A stretch of DNA of 64,000 nt from Chryseobacterium sp. MYb7. GTDB taxonomy: Bacteria > Bacteroidota > Bacteroidia > Flavobacteriales > Weeksellaceae. The stretch is from contig NZ_PCOU01000004.1 of NCBI RefSeq assembly GCF_002979455.1, positions 1 through 64,000 on the forward strand, given 5' to 3'. The notes beneath the pieces are model-generated. The model ran no database searches, was not told the origin of the DNA, and saw only the letters and a program-made list of their open reading frames with translations. Position 1 is the first letter of the stretch. Each line of letters starts with the position of its first letter. A program made the translations under genes and the position numbers. Shown piece by piece: positions 54,277 through 63,335 of this stretch.

Positions 54277-54968
54277 TGAAGCCTTTTACTTTTAAGCAAT
54301 TTCAAATTCAGCAGTCTAAAGATGTCTTTCGTGTAGGAACGGACGGTGTTCTGCTTGGTGCTTTAGCTGATGTTGAGTATGCTTCCAATGTTTTGGAAGT
54401 AGGGACAGGCACTGGACTGATTTCTTTAATGCTGGCACAAAGAAATGCAAAGACTCATTTTTTAGGACTGGATATTAATGAGGAGGCTGCTGCAATTACT
54501 CAACTTAATTTTGAAAATTCTCCTTTTCATGCAAGGCTGAAAAATAAGTTTCAGGATTTTAAAACTTTCGGTACAGAAGAACGGTTTGATCTTATCGTTT
54601 CCAATCCCCCATACTTTGAAGAATCAGGATCAGAGAAGGATAAGATTGCCCGTCAGACGGTGGAATTGAACTTTATACAGTTAATATCCAAAGCGTCGCA
54701 GTTGTTATCTGAAGGCGGGATTTTTTCAGTCATTATTCCTGTAGAGGCGGGAGACATTTTTATTTCAGTTGGAAAAGAAAACGGTCTGTTTCTAAACCGT
54801 AGAGTCAATATCAAAGGAATTGAAAATTCAAAGACTAAAAGATTAGTTCTGGAATTTTCCTCAGAAGAAAAAGAAATCAAAGAATCTGATTTTATTATAG
54901 AAAAAAGTCCGAGACAATACTCGGACCAATATCTTGAACTCACAAAAGAGTTTCATGTTTTTAAATAA
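54276..54968 (+). CDS. trmN6: tRNA1(Val) (adenine(37)-N6)-methyltransferase-like
   Basis: A 230-residue SAM-dependent N6-adenine methyltransferase. It has KQFQIQQSKDVFRVGTDGVLLGALA at the start, the SAM motif VLEVGTGTGLISL and the catalytic NPPY at 110-113 (SNPPYFEE). This matches TrmN6 (YfiC), which makes m6A37 in tRNA1-Val. Start codon is GTG at 54276, overlapping the kinase stop by one base. No other start gives the conserved N-terminus. Confidence 0.9.
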   Translation: MKPFTFKQFQIQQSKDVFRVGTDGVLLGALADVEYASNVLEVGTGTGLISLMLAQRNAKTHFLGLDINEEAAAITQLNFENSPFHARLKNKFQDFKTFGTEERFDLIVSNPPYFEESGSEKDKIARQTVELNFIQLISKASQLLSEGGIFSVIIPVEAGDIFISVGKENGLFLNRRVNIKGIENSKTKRLVLEFSSEEKEIKESDFIIEKSPRQYSDQYLELTKEFHVFK

Positions 54969-55015
54969 ATTAGATTGTAGAAGCAGTTGCTTTCTTAATT
55001 TCTGATATTTAATTC

Positions 55016-55726
55016 TTATTCGAATAACTCAGACGTATCCAATACAGAAACTTTTCCGTCTTCACATCTGATGGCTTCACCAGGGAAGTTTTGAATCATA
55101 TGGTAATCGTGTGTTGCCATTACTACGGCAGCACCATTTTCAAGGGCAACCTGCTTTAATAGCGTCATAATTTCGTTGGAAGTTTCAGGGTCAAGGTTTC
55201 CTGTAGGCTCATCCGCTAATATAAGATCCGGGTGGTTAAGAAGGGCTCTTGCAATGGCAATACGCTGCTGTTCTCCTCCGGAAAGTTCGTGAGGCATTTT
55301 GTGCTTTTTGCTCTTCATGTTCACGCTTCCCAAAACCTCGTTGATGCGGTCTTCCATTTTTACTTTATCGCTCCATCCTGTTGCTTCAAGAACGAATTTT
55401 AAGTTTTTCTCAACTGTTCTGTCCGAAAGTAACTGGAAATCCTGGAATACAATTCCTAGTTTTCTTCTTAAGTTTGGAATATCAGACGGTTTTAATTTTG
55501 CCAGATCAAATCCTACCACAGCTCCGTGTCCTGATGCTAATGGAATGTGTCCGTAAAGTGTTTTCAGAAGTGAGCTTTTTCCGGAACCTGTTTTTCCGAT
55601 AAGATAGCAGAATCTACCTTTTTTAATGTTCAGATTTACATCAGAAAGTACAGTAAAGTTTTTTTGCGCAATCTTTGCACTTTGTAAACTTATAATATTG
55701 TCTCCGGCGATATTGGTATGTGGCAT
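55016..55726 (-). CDS. ftsE: Cell division ATP-binding protein FtsE
   Basis: A 236-residue ABC ATPase with Walker [10 protein letters not shown] at 44-52, the FtsE-type Q-loop [16 protein letters not shown], signature [15 protein letters not shown] and Walker [10 protein letters not shown]. Its length and Q-loop favour FtsE, which drives FtsX to activate peptidoglycan hydrolases at the septum. ftsX is not adjacent, so a LolD-like role cannot be fully excluded. A -7 element lies 26 nt before the ATG. Confidence 0.82.
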   Translation of the reverse strand: MPHTNIAGDNIISLQSAKIAQKNFTVLSDVNLNIKKGRFCYLIGKTGSGKSSLLKTLYGHIPLASGHGAVVGFDLAKLKPSDIPNLRRKLGIVFQDFQLLSDRTVEKNLKFVLEATGWSDKVKMEDRINEVLGSVNMKSKKHKMPHELSGGEQQRIAIARALLNHPDLILADEPTGNLDPETSNEIMTLLKQVALENGAAVVMATHDYHMIQNFPGEAIRCEDGKVSVLDTSELFE

Positions 55727-55752
55727 AATTTAATTTTAAAGACTGTTTCTAA

Positions 55753-55760
55753 CAAAAATA
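55753..55760 (-). promoter_or_regulatory. -7 promoter element of ftsE
   Basis: TATTTTTG on the minus strand, 26 nt before the ATG at 55726. Confidence 0.45.
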
Positions 55761-55829
55761 TTTCAACTTTTAAAAATAGAAAAAAGATGTTGATCTAGCC
55801 TAAATTTTAGTAAATTTTAACAACAAAAA

Positions 55830-55856
55830 ATGCCTGAAAAGAGACTTCTCAAGCAT
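55830..55856 (-). terminator. Terminator of rpmH
   Basis: A 12-bp stem with two G.U pairs in the minus-strand RNA (55830-55841 with 55845-55856), 3-nt loop, then a T run. It lies 24 bp past the rpmH stop. Confidence 0.75.
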
Positions 55857-55880
55857 GTTTTGTATATGATAATAAAAAGA

Positions 55881-56039
55881 TTATCTCTTAGCGCGTGATG
55901 CACTTACAGTTAAACTCTTTCTGCCTTTAGCTCTTCTCGCAGCCAAAACTCTTCTTCCATTTGGCGTAGACATTCTTTCTCTGAAACCGTGTTTGTTTCT
56001 CTTTTTTCTTTCTGATGGCTGGAATGTTCTTTTACTCAT
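55881..56039 (-). CDS. rpmH: 50S ribosomal protein L34
   Basis: A 52-residue, strongly basic protein. It starts [20 protein letters not shown], and the middle [20 protein letters not shown] is the invariant L34 core. This is a large-subunit protein at the polypeptide exit region. The last residues ([11 protein letters not shown]) form a short extension typical of the phylum. It lies between a full promoter and its own terminator. rnpA and dnaA are not adjacent, unlike in many bacteria. Confidence 0.97.
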   Translation of the reverse strand: MSKRTFQPSERKKRNKHGFRERMSTPNGRRVLAARRAKGRKSLTVSASRAKR

Positions 56040-56083
56040 TACTATATGTTTAAATCGTAATTAATCTATTAATTTTCAGGTTG

Positions 56084-56113
56084 CAAAGATATATAAATTT
56101 TTATAAGTTACAA
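56084..56113 (-). promoter_or_regulatory. Promoter of rpmH
   Basis: On the minus strand, -33 TTG (56111-56113), a 19-bp spacer and -7 TATCTTTG (56084-56091) followed by C. A good match to the Bacteroidetes housekeeping promoter. Confidence 0.7.
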
Positions 56114-56233
56114 ACTTTATATATTTTTTTTTAAAATTAAATGGAATGTTTTTCGACCGGATATTTACAAACCCTTATAGGAAAACCATTTTCCGGTGCA
56201 AAAATAATATTTAAATGATTTATATAAAAGCTC

Positions 56234-56241
56234 TATCTTTG
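56234..56241 (+). promoter_or_regulatory. -7 promoter element of nrnA
   Basis: TATCTTTG, 33 nt before the ATG at 56275. It lies downstream of the in-frame ATG at 56215 and so excludes that start. Confidence 0.6.
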
Positions 56242-56274
56242 AAAACTTTAATTTTAACGAAAAAAAAACACCGG

Positions 56275-57279
56275 ATGTTTACACCAGCAGAACTTTTAGA
56301 TATCAATACATTACTTACCCAAGATAGCAAAATCGTTATCCTTACCCATTATAATCCGGATGGAGATGCTATTGGTTCAAGCTTGGGATTGAAACACTAT
56401 CTGAAAGTAAAAGGAATTCATGCAGAGGTAATCGTACCCAATGATTTTCCAAAATTTCTGAAATGGATGCCGGAGGCTAAAAAAGTTATTATTGCTGAAT
56501 ATAAAAGAAAGCTTGCTTCTGATATGATTGCTGGTGCAGATGTTATTTTCTGTCTGGATTTTAATTCTCCATCAAGAATAGGATTATTGGGAGACTGGTT
56601 GGTAAAAGCTCCAGGAAAGAAGATTCTTATCGACCACCATCAGCAGCCGGAAAAATTTGATTTCGTTTATTCCAATACGGTAATCCCTGCCACTTCACAG
56701 ATGATCTATCATTTTATTGAAGCAATGAATGATGAAAAACTGGTGAATCAGGATATGTCGGAATGTCTTTATACCGGAATTATGACCGATACAGGGGGGT
56801 TCCGTTTTCGTTCTACGAGTGCCACTACACACAGGATTATTGCTAATCTTATTGAGCATGGTGCAGATCCTGCCATGATTACATCCAATACATGGGATAC
56901 CAATACTGTTTCCCGTTTGCATTTGCTTGCTTTGGTTCTCGGAAGAATAGAAGTTGTAAATGACGGAACAGTAGCTGTTCTAAGTCTTACAAGAAACGAA
57001 TTGAAAGAGTTTGGCTTCCAGAAAGGAGATACTGAAGGTTTTGTCAATTATGGATTGAGCATTGCCGGAGTGAAAATGTCTGCATTTTTCATGGAAGATC
57101 TATATGAGGACTTCGTTAAAATTTCTTTTAGAAGTAAAGATGATGTTGATGTGAACCAATTCTCAAGAAAATATTTCAACGGTGGTGGGCACATTAATGC
57201 AGCTGGAGGAAAATCTTTAGATTCTTTAGCTGGAACTATTATCAATTTTAAAGAGAAAGTAAAAGAGGAAGGTTTGTAG
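56275..57279 (+). CDS. nrnA: DHH/DHHA1 phosphoesterase, NrnA-like (oligoribonuclease / pAp phosphatase)
   Basis: A 334-residue cytoplasmic phosphoesterase. It has YNPDGDAIGSSLG (D29, D31), LDFNSPSR, the DHH triad D120-H121-H122 (ILIDHHQQPEKF) and the DHHA1-domain motif GGGHINAAGG near the C-terminus. This is the NrnA pattern: degradation of 2-5-nt RNA and of pAp. The start at 56275 (MFTPAELLDI) is chosen because the longer frame begins upstream of the -7 element. It converges on the patatin gene. Confidence 0.9.
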   Translation: MFTPAELLDINTLLTQDSKIVILTHYNPDGDAIGSSLGLKHYLKVKGIHAEVIVPNDFPKFLKWMPEAKKVIIAEYKRKLASDMIAGADVIFCLDFNSPSRIGLLGDWLVKAPGKKILIDHHQQPEKFDFVYSNTVIPATSQMIYHFIEAMNDEKLVNQDMSECLYTGIMTDTGGFRFRSTSATTHRIIANLIEHGADPAMITSNTWDTNTVSRLHLLALVLGRIEVVNDGTVAVLSLTRNELKEFGFQKGDTEGFVNYGLSIAGVKMSAFFMEDLYEDFVKISFRSKDDVDVNQFSRKYFNGGGHINAAGGKSLDSLAGTIINFKEKVKEEGL

Positions 57280-57319
57280 GAGCTGAGTGGAGGTTTATAA
57301 ATTTTCCATATCAAAATTC

Positions 57320-58126
57320 CTAAACACTTTTACGAAATCCTTTTTCTTCAAGTTCCTGACAGGTATAATCGTATACCTGTTGAAACATTTCATCTATATA
57401 CCTTTTGTTGAAAAGACTGTATTTCGTCATTTTGGGTGGATCTAAAAATATATTACAGAATTTCGCTTTTGAATACACCGATTTTGCGATGGCTAAGTGG
57501 AGAATTCGGTCGAATTCTTTCATCAGGCTCATTTTCTTTAATTCATCAAAGCTGATCGAGTTGACATGGGATGCTATAAGGAAGTTGCATTTGTCCATAA
57601 TAGGTTCAATGGGAAGGTTGTCCAGAACACCGCCATCCACATAGATTTTTTCACCAATCCTTACGGGGGGAAGAATAAAAGGAACACTGGAAGAAGCTAG
57701 TAACGGACCGAAAAGTTCTCCTTCAGAAAAGAAGTCTACAATACCCTGGGTCATTTCAGTAGCAGCAATGTAAACAGGGATTTCCAAAATACTGAAATTG
57801 TCTTCCGGAAAATAATCTTTGAACAGTTTTAAAATAAAATTAGAGCTGAAAATGCCGTTTTTGGATAGTTTTAAAGATGATCTTGAGAAAAATGAGGTCT
57901 GTCTTACAATTTCCATCATTTCATCCGGTGTTTTGCCAAAAGAATAAAAAGCCCCAATAATAGATCCAGCGCTGGTTCCGGAGATAATTTGCGGTTTTAG
58001 GTTATACTCTTCTAAAGCTTTCAGTACGGCAATATGAGCAATCCCACGCATTCCTCCGCCTGAAAGTGTAAGTCCGATAACCTGTGGTGCCGGTGGTTTC
58101 TTTTTTTTAAATGAAAATAAAGCCAT
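57320..58126 (-). CDS. Patatin-like phospholipase
   Basis: A 268-residue protein with the three patatin motifs: the glycine-rich oxyanion loop LSGGGMRGIAH at 21-31, the nucleophile GTSAG at 50-54 (S52) and the catalytic DGG at 164-166. The compact length and lack of a signal peptide suggest a cytoplasmic or peripheral lipid acyl hydrolase similar to RssA/YchK-type proteins. The substrate is unknown. No promoter element was identified. Confidence 0.9.
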   Translation of the reverse strand: MALFSFKKKKPPAPQVIGLTLSGGGMRGIAHIAVLKALEEYNLKPQIISGTSAGSIIGAFYSFGKTPDEMMEIVRQTSFFSRSSLKLSKNGIFSSNFILKLFKDYFPEDNFSILEIPVYIAATEMTQGIVDFFSEGELFGPLLASSSVPFILPPVRIGEKIYVDGGVLDNLPIEPIMDKCNFLIASHVNSISFDELKKMSLMKEFDRILHLAIAKSVYSKAKFCNIFLDPPKMTKYSLFNKRYIDEMFQQVYDYTCQELEEKGFRKSV

Positions 58127-58198
58127 TGCAAAAATTATCCTCTACTAATATACAGGATTTTTTGTTAAACACGGCTTTAATCTGTTATGAAAAGGATG

Positions 58199-58981
58199 TT
58201 ATAAAACCAGTTTTTTAGGAAGGTTGTGAAGAAGTTCTGTATTGATGATTTCAGCACAAATGCCAGGTTTTTCCCAATGGCCATTATGTCCGCAGTCCAG
58301 AATATAAGATTTGATATTTGTTCTGTCCGGAAGATGTTTGATCATCATGTCCGTTTTTACAGCATTGTCATGTTTGCCTGCCAATACTAAGATTTTTGCC
58401 TCCAGGTTTTCCAGAATATGTCTTTTATCGGTTCTTTCTACCATTCCTTTCACACAGGCTAATGCACCCAGATTGTTGGTGGAAAGTGCCGTTTCAAGAG
58501 CGGTTTCTATTTTGCCTTCCAGGATATCCCTTTCATTGGGATTGAATAAATTGGGAACGCCAACTCTTGCATAATGAACAAAAGCATCTTTTATAATTCG
58601 GTAGCTTTTGATGCGCTGCTGTTTTTTCTCTTCATCATCAGGAAAGTAGGTAGAGAAAAATAAAGTCAGACTTTTTAAAGAGGTTGGATATTTTTCAGCA
58701 AAAGCAAGGGAAGTATACCCTCCCATAGAATGACCCAGAAGGTGAACTTTTTCTAAATGCAGATGATCTAAGACTTTTTTTACTTCCTCAGCCATCAGTT
58801 CCATGGTGTGAACTTCTGCAAGAATTTCAGACTGTCCGTGGCCGGGAAGGTCAATTTTGAGCAGTGAAAAATCTTTGGAAAGATGAGATTCCATATCGCT
58901 CCAGATGGATAGATTTTCCATAAATCCGTGAAGAAGTGCCAACGTTTCTTTTCCGTTTCCTTTTCTCTCAAAGTTCAGCAT
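58199..58981 (-). CDS. Alpha/beta hydrolase
   Basis: A 260-residue alpha/beta-fold hydrolase. HGFMEN near residue 18 forms the oxyanion hole. The nucleophile elbow is GHSMGG (S85). DLPGHGQS near residue 44 is typical of the MenH/BioH-like branch, and the C-terminal DCGHNGHWEKP gives the catalytic His. Substrate unknown. A TAATTTTG element ends 5 nt before the ATG, so the mRNA is probably leaderless. Confidence 0.9.
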   Translation of the reverse strand: MLNFERKGNGKETLALLHGFMENLSIWSDMESHLSKDFSLLKIDLPGHGQSEILAEVHTMELMAEEVKKVLDHLHLEKVHLLGHSMGGYTSLAFAEKYPTSLKSLTLFFSTYFPDDEEKKQQRIKSYRIIKDAFVHYARVGVPNLFNPNERDILEGKIETALETALSTNNLGALACVKGMVERTDKRHILENLEAKILVLAGKHDNAVKTDMMIKHLPDRTNIKSYILDCGHNGHWEKPGICAEIINTELLHNLPKKLVL

Positions 58982-58986
58982 GATTC

Positions 58987-58994
58987 CAAAATTA
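58987..58994 (-). promoter_or_regulatory. -7 promoter element of the alpha/beta hydrolase gene
   Basis: TAATTTTG on the minus strand, 5 nt before the ATG at 58981, so translation may be leaderless. Confidence 0.4.
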
Positions 58995-59063
58995 TAGAAG
59001 GTTAAAAATAATGCAGTCAGCTACGTACTGCAAATCCGTTTCTCCTTTCAAAAGTAAACAAAA

Positions 59064-59087
59064 AAGAGCATTTTTTAAAACGCTCTT
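59064..59087 (-). terminator. Terminator of exbD
   Basis: A GAGC-based stem (59064-59070 with 59081-59087) with A/T inner pairs and a T run on the minus strand, 7 bp past the exbD stop. Confidence 0.65.
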
Positions 59088-59093
59088 CGTCTT

Positions 59094-59618
59094 TTATTGA
59101 TTTAATTCCTTGTAAATCTTTGTTTCCCAAGGTTTGATATCAGTTACGCCATATCTTTCCTTTTTAGAGATAGCAAGATTATCCAGCATGTCTACAAAAT
59201 TCTTGTAATTGGCATCGTCCGTTGGTTTTACAATTACGGTGAATTTTTCCTGAGCCGGAGCTTTTTGATAAGCTTCCGCAATGATCTTTGAAATTTTTAT
59301 TCCACTGAAATCTGTTTCTTTAAGATTGGTGGTATTTAAATCTGTGGCATTGCTCTGATGATAAAATACACGGTTGTCTTTTCCTAAAATAAAAGTAATC
59401 TGATTTTGATCTCCGATTACAGTAATATCTGTTGGATGAGGATTAGGATCTTTTGCCGGGAGTCCCAGATCCATTACATTAGGTTTTGTAAAATTAGTGG
59501 TAAACATAAAGAATGTGATGAGTAAGAATCCTAGATCTACCATTGGAGTCATGTCTACTCTGATCATTTTTTTCTTTTGTTTGCCTCCTTGTTTCTCTTG
59601 TGCGATTACTTCTGCCAT
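59094..59618 (-). CDS. ExbD/TolR family biopolymer transport protein
   Basis: A 174-residue inner-membrane protein. One transmembrane helix (~28-46) contains the proton-path Asp in VDMTPMVDLGFLLITFFMF. A periplasmic domain with KPTDDANYKNFVDMLDNLAI follows. ExbD couples proton flow through ExbB to TonB- or Tol-dependent energisation of the outer membrane. No exbB or tonB is adjacent, so it is orphaned here. The 275-bp upstream gap contains a perfect 26-bp palindrome. Confidence 0.92.
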   Translation of the reverse strand: MAEVIAQEKQGGKQKKKMIRVDMTPMVDLGFLLITFFMFTTNFTKPNVMDLGLPAKDPNPHPTDITVIGDQNQITFILGKDNRVFYHQSNATDLNTTNLKETDFSGIKISKIIAEAYQKAPAQEKFTVIVKPTDDANYKNFVDMLDNLAISKKERYGVTDIKPWETKIYKELNQ

Positions 59619-59692
59619 GATTAAAAATTTTTAAATGTTAAACGGTATTTGTTGAAAAAATCTTACAAAACACATGCCTTGTTTGTTGAATA

Positions 59693-59718
59693 ATCAATAG
59701 ATTCATGAATCTATTGAT
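59693..59718. repeat. Perfect 26-bp palindrome upstream of exbD
   Basis: ATCAATAGATTCA followed immediately by its exact reverse complement, centred between 59705 and 59706. No loop and no T tract follow, so it is not a normal terminator. It lies 75 bp upstream of the exbD start and could be a dyad operator or a recombinase site. Confidence 0.75.
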
Positions 59719-59847
59719 GGTTTTTGTAAATAATTTTAAAAATTCTACTATTTCTTAATCTCTCTTTTAAAGATTAATCATCATGATGCTTTGGTTTACT
59801 GATTTTTGAATTTTCAGAATAGTTTTTGTCAAAAGGTTTAAACAAAA

Positions 59848-59873
59848 AAACTCACACGATAAAGTGTGAGTTT
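59848..59873 (-). terminator. Terminator of dsbD
   Basis: A perfect 10-bp stem (59848-59857 with 59864-59873), 6-nt loop, T run on the minus strand, 21 bp past the dsbD stop. Confidence 0.85.
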
Positions 59874-59893
59874 TTAAACGATATATAAATGAT

Positions 59894-61963
59894 TTATTTA
59901 TTCTTTTTATAGAAATTAACGCCACATTCCAGGAATTTTTTGAAATCCTCTTTTGGCATATATCCTGAAACAGGAGTGTTGATTACTTTTCCGTCCGGAG
60001 TGATTAATACATAGTGAGGCTGAGAGTTATTATTAAAGTTAACCTGTTGGAATAAACTCCATCTGTCACCAATTGTTTTTACCTTTTTAATCTGTCCTTC
60101 CCCAAGGTCAATTTTAGTTTTTTGATCCTCAGGAAGCTCTTCTTTGTCATCTACGTATAGAGAAGCTAATACGACATCATTCTGTAATATTGGTAAGATG
60201 TCTGGTTCGCTCCATACAAATTCCTCCATTTTTCTACAGTTTTCACATCCGTATCCAGTGAAGTCAATCAGAATTGGTTTATCTTCTTTTTTAGCCAGTT
60301 CTATTGCTTTGAAGAAGTCGTGTTCCGGATGCATGCCTAGAATTCCGTCTTTTTCATCATGGAAATAGCTTACGTTTAATGGAGGCAAAATCCCACTTAA
60401 TAATTGAAGTTTCGGACGATCAGAAGGGATTAAACCTTGAACCAGGTAGATCACAAAACCGATTCCCAATACGCCCAATATTTTTCTTGTGATAGAAATT
60501 TTAGGTTTTTTATCATCATGCGGGAATCTGATTAATCCTAACAGATATATTGCTAATCCTAATGCAATGATGATCCAGATTGCAATAAAAAGTTCTCTTT
60601 TTAAGAAGAATGTTTTAGATACAAGATCTGCTTTAGATAAGAATTTCAATGCTAACGCCAATTCTACGAAACCTAAAACCACTTTTACCGTATTCATCCA
60701 TCCTCCGGATTTCGGAAGACTTTGTAATGCCTGCGGGAATAATGCCAGCAATCCAAAAATAATAGCCCACGCCAGCCCGAATCCAGCCAAAGCAAAGGTT
60801 AATAACATAGGAACGTTTGTAGAGCCTGTTACTGCACTTCCCAATAAACTTCCTAAAATAGGTCCCGTGCAAGAGAAAGAAACAATCACCAATGTCAATG
60901 CCATGAAGAAAATACCGATAATTCCTCCCGCTTCTTCAGCTTTCGAAGATTTGTTAGCAATTGAACTTGGTAACGTGATATCATAATACCCGAAGAAACT
61001 TCCGGCAAAGAAGATGAATATGATAAAGAAGGCTATATTCAGCCATACGCTGGTAGAAATCTCGTTGAAGATATTTCCGGCAATTCCATCAATAATGTGG
61101 AAAGGAACACTTAATAAAACGAAGATCAGAAGAATGAAAAATCCATAAATAAGAGCATCTCTTTTTCCTTTTGCTTTGTTCTTGCTTCCTTTGGTAAAGA
61201 ATGAAACCGTCAGTGGAATCATCGGGAAAACGCAAGGTGTAAGCAAAGCGATTAAGCCTCCGATAAATCCTAAGAATAAATACGTCCAATAATTTTCATC
61301 CACTTTCGTAGATGCTGTACCACAATCTGTCAATGGCTTTTTGAAATCAATTGTTGCAATTTTTAGCTGCTTAGGATCCAGTTTTGAAGTTTCTGTGATC
61401 GTAGCTTCTGTTTTTGTAGGATTTTCAGTAATCGTTTTTGTTGTTTTTACAGAATCTTTTGCAGGACCTGCTGATTCCTCAGTAGCAACCTCTTCGGTAG
61501 CCCCTTTTGGCGTAACTTTTTGGTTGAATTCTAAGGTATTGGGAGCTAGACAAACTCTGTCGTCACACGTCTGATAGGTAATCTCAGAAGTGACATCTGC
61601 AGGTTTTGTAGGATCTTTTAATTTAAATTTTTGCTTAAATCCAGCTGAATTGGAGTAGAAAACAATTGTTCCTCCAAATGCTTCAGAAAATTCTTCATGT
61701 TTTTTACCTACTTCAGTAAATTTTCCAATCAATTCAATATTCTTTCCTGTTACTTTATACTCAGTAGGAATTCCGGTATCTTCCGGTAAATCTTTTGAGT
61801 AAATGTGCCATCCACTTTCCATCGTAGCATTCAATACAGCTTCGTATTGATTATTTCCAAGATCGTTGATGGTAAATTTAAATTTTACAGGATTTTTTAT
61901 CTGTGCATTAATTCCTGTCGCTAAAAATAGTAGAATTAATAAAAACCAATTTCTAAATTTCAT
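59894..61963 (-). CDS. dsbD: Thiol:disulfide interchange protein DsbD
   Basis: A 689-residue protein that carries electrons from cytoplasmic thioredoxin to the periplasm. Signal peptide 1-20 (ending INAQ). The N-terminal DsbD-alpha-like domain has the pair C133/C138 (TCDDRVC). The transmembrane core has TPCVFPMIPL and SFSCTGPILG, the two membrane cysteines. The C-terminal thioredoxin domain has CENC (GYGCENCRKMEE). All three redox centres are present. The ATG at 61963 (MKFRNWF) is chosen for its clean signal peptide; the in-frame ATG at 61975 is an alternative. Confidence 0.93.
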   Translation of the reverse strand: MKFRNWFLLILLFLATGINAQIKNPVKFKFTINDLGNNQYEAVLNATMESGWHIYSKDLPEDTGIPTEYKVTGKNIELIGKFTEVGKKHEEFSEAFGGTIVFYSNSAGFKQKFKLKDPTKPADVTSEITYQTCDDRVCLAPNTLEFNQKVTPKGATEEVATEESAGPAKDSVKTTKTITENPTKTEATITETSKLDPKQLKIATIDFKKPLTDCGTASTKVDENYWTYLFLGFIGGLIALLTPCVFPMIPLTVSFFTKGSKNKAKGKRDALIYGFFILLIFVLLSVPFHIIDGIAGNIFNEISTSVWLNIAFFIIFIFFAGSFFGYYDITLPSSIANKSSKAEEAGGIIGIFFMALTLVIVSFSCTGPILGSLLGSAVTGSTNVPMLLTFALAGFGLAWAIIFGLLALFPQALQSLPKSGGWMNTVKVVLGFVELALALKFLSKADLVSKTFFLKRELFIAIWIIIALGLAIYLLGLIRFPHDDKKPKISITRKILGVLGIGFVIYLVQGLIPSDRPKLQLLSGILPPLNVSYFHDEKDGILGMHPEHDFFKAIELAKKEDKPILIDFTGYGCENCRKMEEFVWSEPDILPILQNDVVLASLYVDDKEELPEDQKTKIDLGEGQIKKVKTIGDRWSLFQQVNFNNNSQPHYVLITPDGKVINTPVSGYMPKEDFKKFLECGVNFYKKNK

Positions 61964-62004
61964 TGTTCCTTTCATTAAAAATTTTGAGACTCCACTTTGT
62001 CTTC

Positions 62005-62179
62005 TCATTCTTTGTATATCTTCCATTCTGTCTGAAAAAGAGTGATCCCGAGTACGGAATCATTACTGTCAGTCAGTATCCAGATTTTTGCCTCGCTAAA
62101 ATAGATAATTTTTCGTCCCTAAAAAACTTAGAAACTTTCTTTTTTTAAGCCTGATGTTTAAAATATTTCGTCTATTGCC
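62005..62179 (-). pseudogene. Decayed 3' fragment of tilS (second copy)
   Basis: Minus-strand translation across three frames gives TilS C-terminal sequence: IDEIF*TSGL (~62144-62179), then KVSKFFRDEKLSILARQK (~62090-62137), then IWILTDSNDSVLGITLFQTEWKIYKE-stop (62005-62085). Frameshifts fall in homopolymer runs near 62085-62089 and 62140-62146, and there is an in-frame TAA. It aligns with the intact tilS end at 63837-64000 (KLSALAREKIWLLCDSGNHILGI). It is non-functional. Confidence 0.8.
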
Positions 62180-62295
62180 TTGATTGCAATAAAACTGTTA
62201 CTTATTTAACCATTCAAAATGATTATTGATTTTGTGAATTCGGTTGATTTGGTATTATGATAAGCATTCTTCCAAGGCAAAAAACTTTAAGAAAA

Positions 62296-63255
62296 TCAAT
62301 TCAGATTTTTTACAATATCTTCTACAGATGCTCTCTTTTTATAGTCTGTATCAAAATGTCTCCATGTAATTTCTTTATCCTCGTTAAGGATGAAGGTTGC
62401 CGATACAGGAAGTCTTCCGGAATTATCCGATCTGCTGTTGGTAAAATCCTCCTTTAATTTTGAGTTGTAAAAATTAAGAGTTTCACTGTCGGGAGTATAA
62501 AGAACATCAAATGCTTCTGCAATTTTATATCCTTCATCATATAAAACCGTATAATCTGTCTTTGTTTTGCTAATCGTCTTTTCTATAAATTCCGGTTTTT
62601 CAGGAGAGATGATCACAAGTCTTGCATTTTTTGATTTCAATTCCGGAGACAGATTTTGTAATGTTTCCACATATTTGTTACAATAAGGGCACCATTGTCC
62701 GCGTATAAAAACGATGACCAGTTTTTTGCTTTCTTTTGATAAAGAAAATGTATTTCCCAGGTGATCTTTCGCATTGAAATCATCAATTTTATCTCCTACC
62801 ATTTTTCCTTTTACCTGATTTAACATTTTTCCGGATTGAGGCTTCTTTTTTTCCAGAACAGAGGCTCCTACTCCTAAAAACTGTTCAGGATTATAATATC
62901 CGAAGTCATATTGAACCAGTTTTCCTTTTGAATCCAGAAATAAAAAAGAAGGATAGTTTACCACTTTAAATTCTTTCGCCAGGTTGATTCCTTCTTTTTC
63001 TGCATCTATAGCAAGATTTACAAAATTTTTGTTGAACATCTCACCAATTTTAGGATCAGTAAAGGTTTTTTTTGCCATGAGCTTACAAGGTCCGCACCAG
63101 GTGGTGAAAAGATCAATGAAGATCAGTTTATTCTCTTTTGCTGCAATTTTTTTCGCAGCCTCTAAATCAATTTTTTGAAAATTGATGCCTGTGCTTTGTG
63201 CATTAAATGAAACTCCTACTAATATAAGAAGACTCAATACGATTTTTTTGAACAT
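62296..63255 (-). CDS. Exported thioredoxin-peroxiredoxin fusion protein
   Basis: A 319-residue protein with signal peptide (1-19, ending SFNAQ). Residues ~22-135 are a thioredoxin-like domain with CGPC at 54-57 (TTWCGPCKLMAK) and cis-proline NYPSF at 100-104. Residues ~150-319 are an AhpC/TSA peroxiredoxin-like domain with CPYC at 189-192 (RGQWCPYCNKY). Two redox centres in one exported chain suggest thiol reduction or peroxide defence in the periplasm. It follows the ECF sigma factor gene by 80 bp on the same strand. Confidence 0.85.
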   Translation of the reverse strand: MFKKIVLSLLILVGVSFNAQSTGINFQKIDLEAAKKIAAKENKLIFIDLFTTWCGPCKLMAKKTFTDPKIGEMFNKNFVNLAIDAEKEGINLAKEFKVVNYPSFLFLDSKGKLVQYDFGYYNPEQFLGVGASVLEKKKPQSGKMLNQVKGKMVGDKIDDFNAKDHLGNTFSLSKESKKLVIVFIRGQWCPYCNKYVETLQNLSPELKSKNARLVIISPEKPEFIEKTISKTKTDYTVLYDEGYKIAEAFDVLYTPDSETLNFYNSKLKEDFTNSRSDNSGRLPVSATFILNEDKEITWRHFDTDYKKRASVEDIVKNLN

Positions 63256-63335
63256 ATATTTCTTTTCTTATTAGGTTCCCTGAAAAAGAAAAAAATCACC
63301 CATAAATTATATGGTTTCGAGTAATTGTTTGATTT

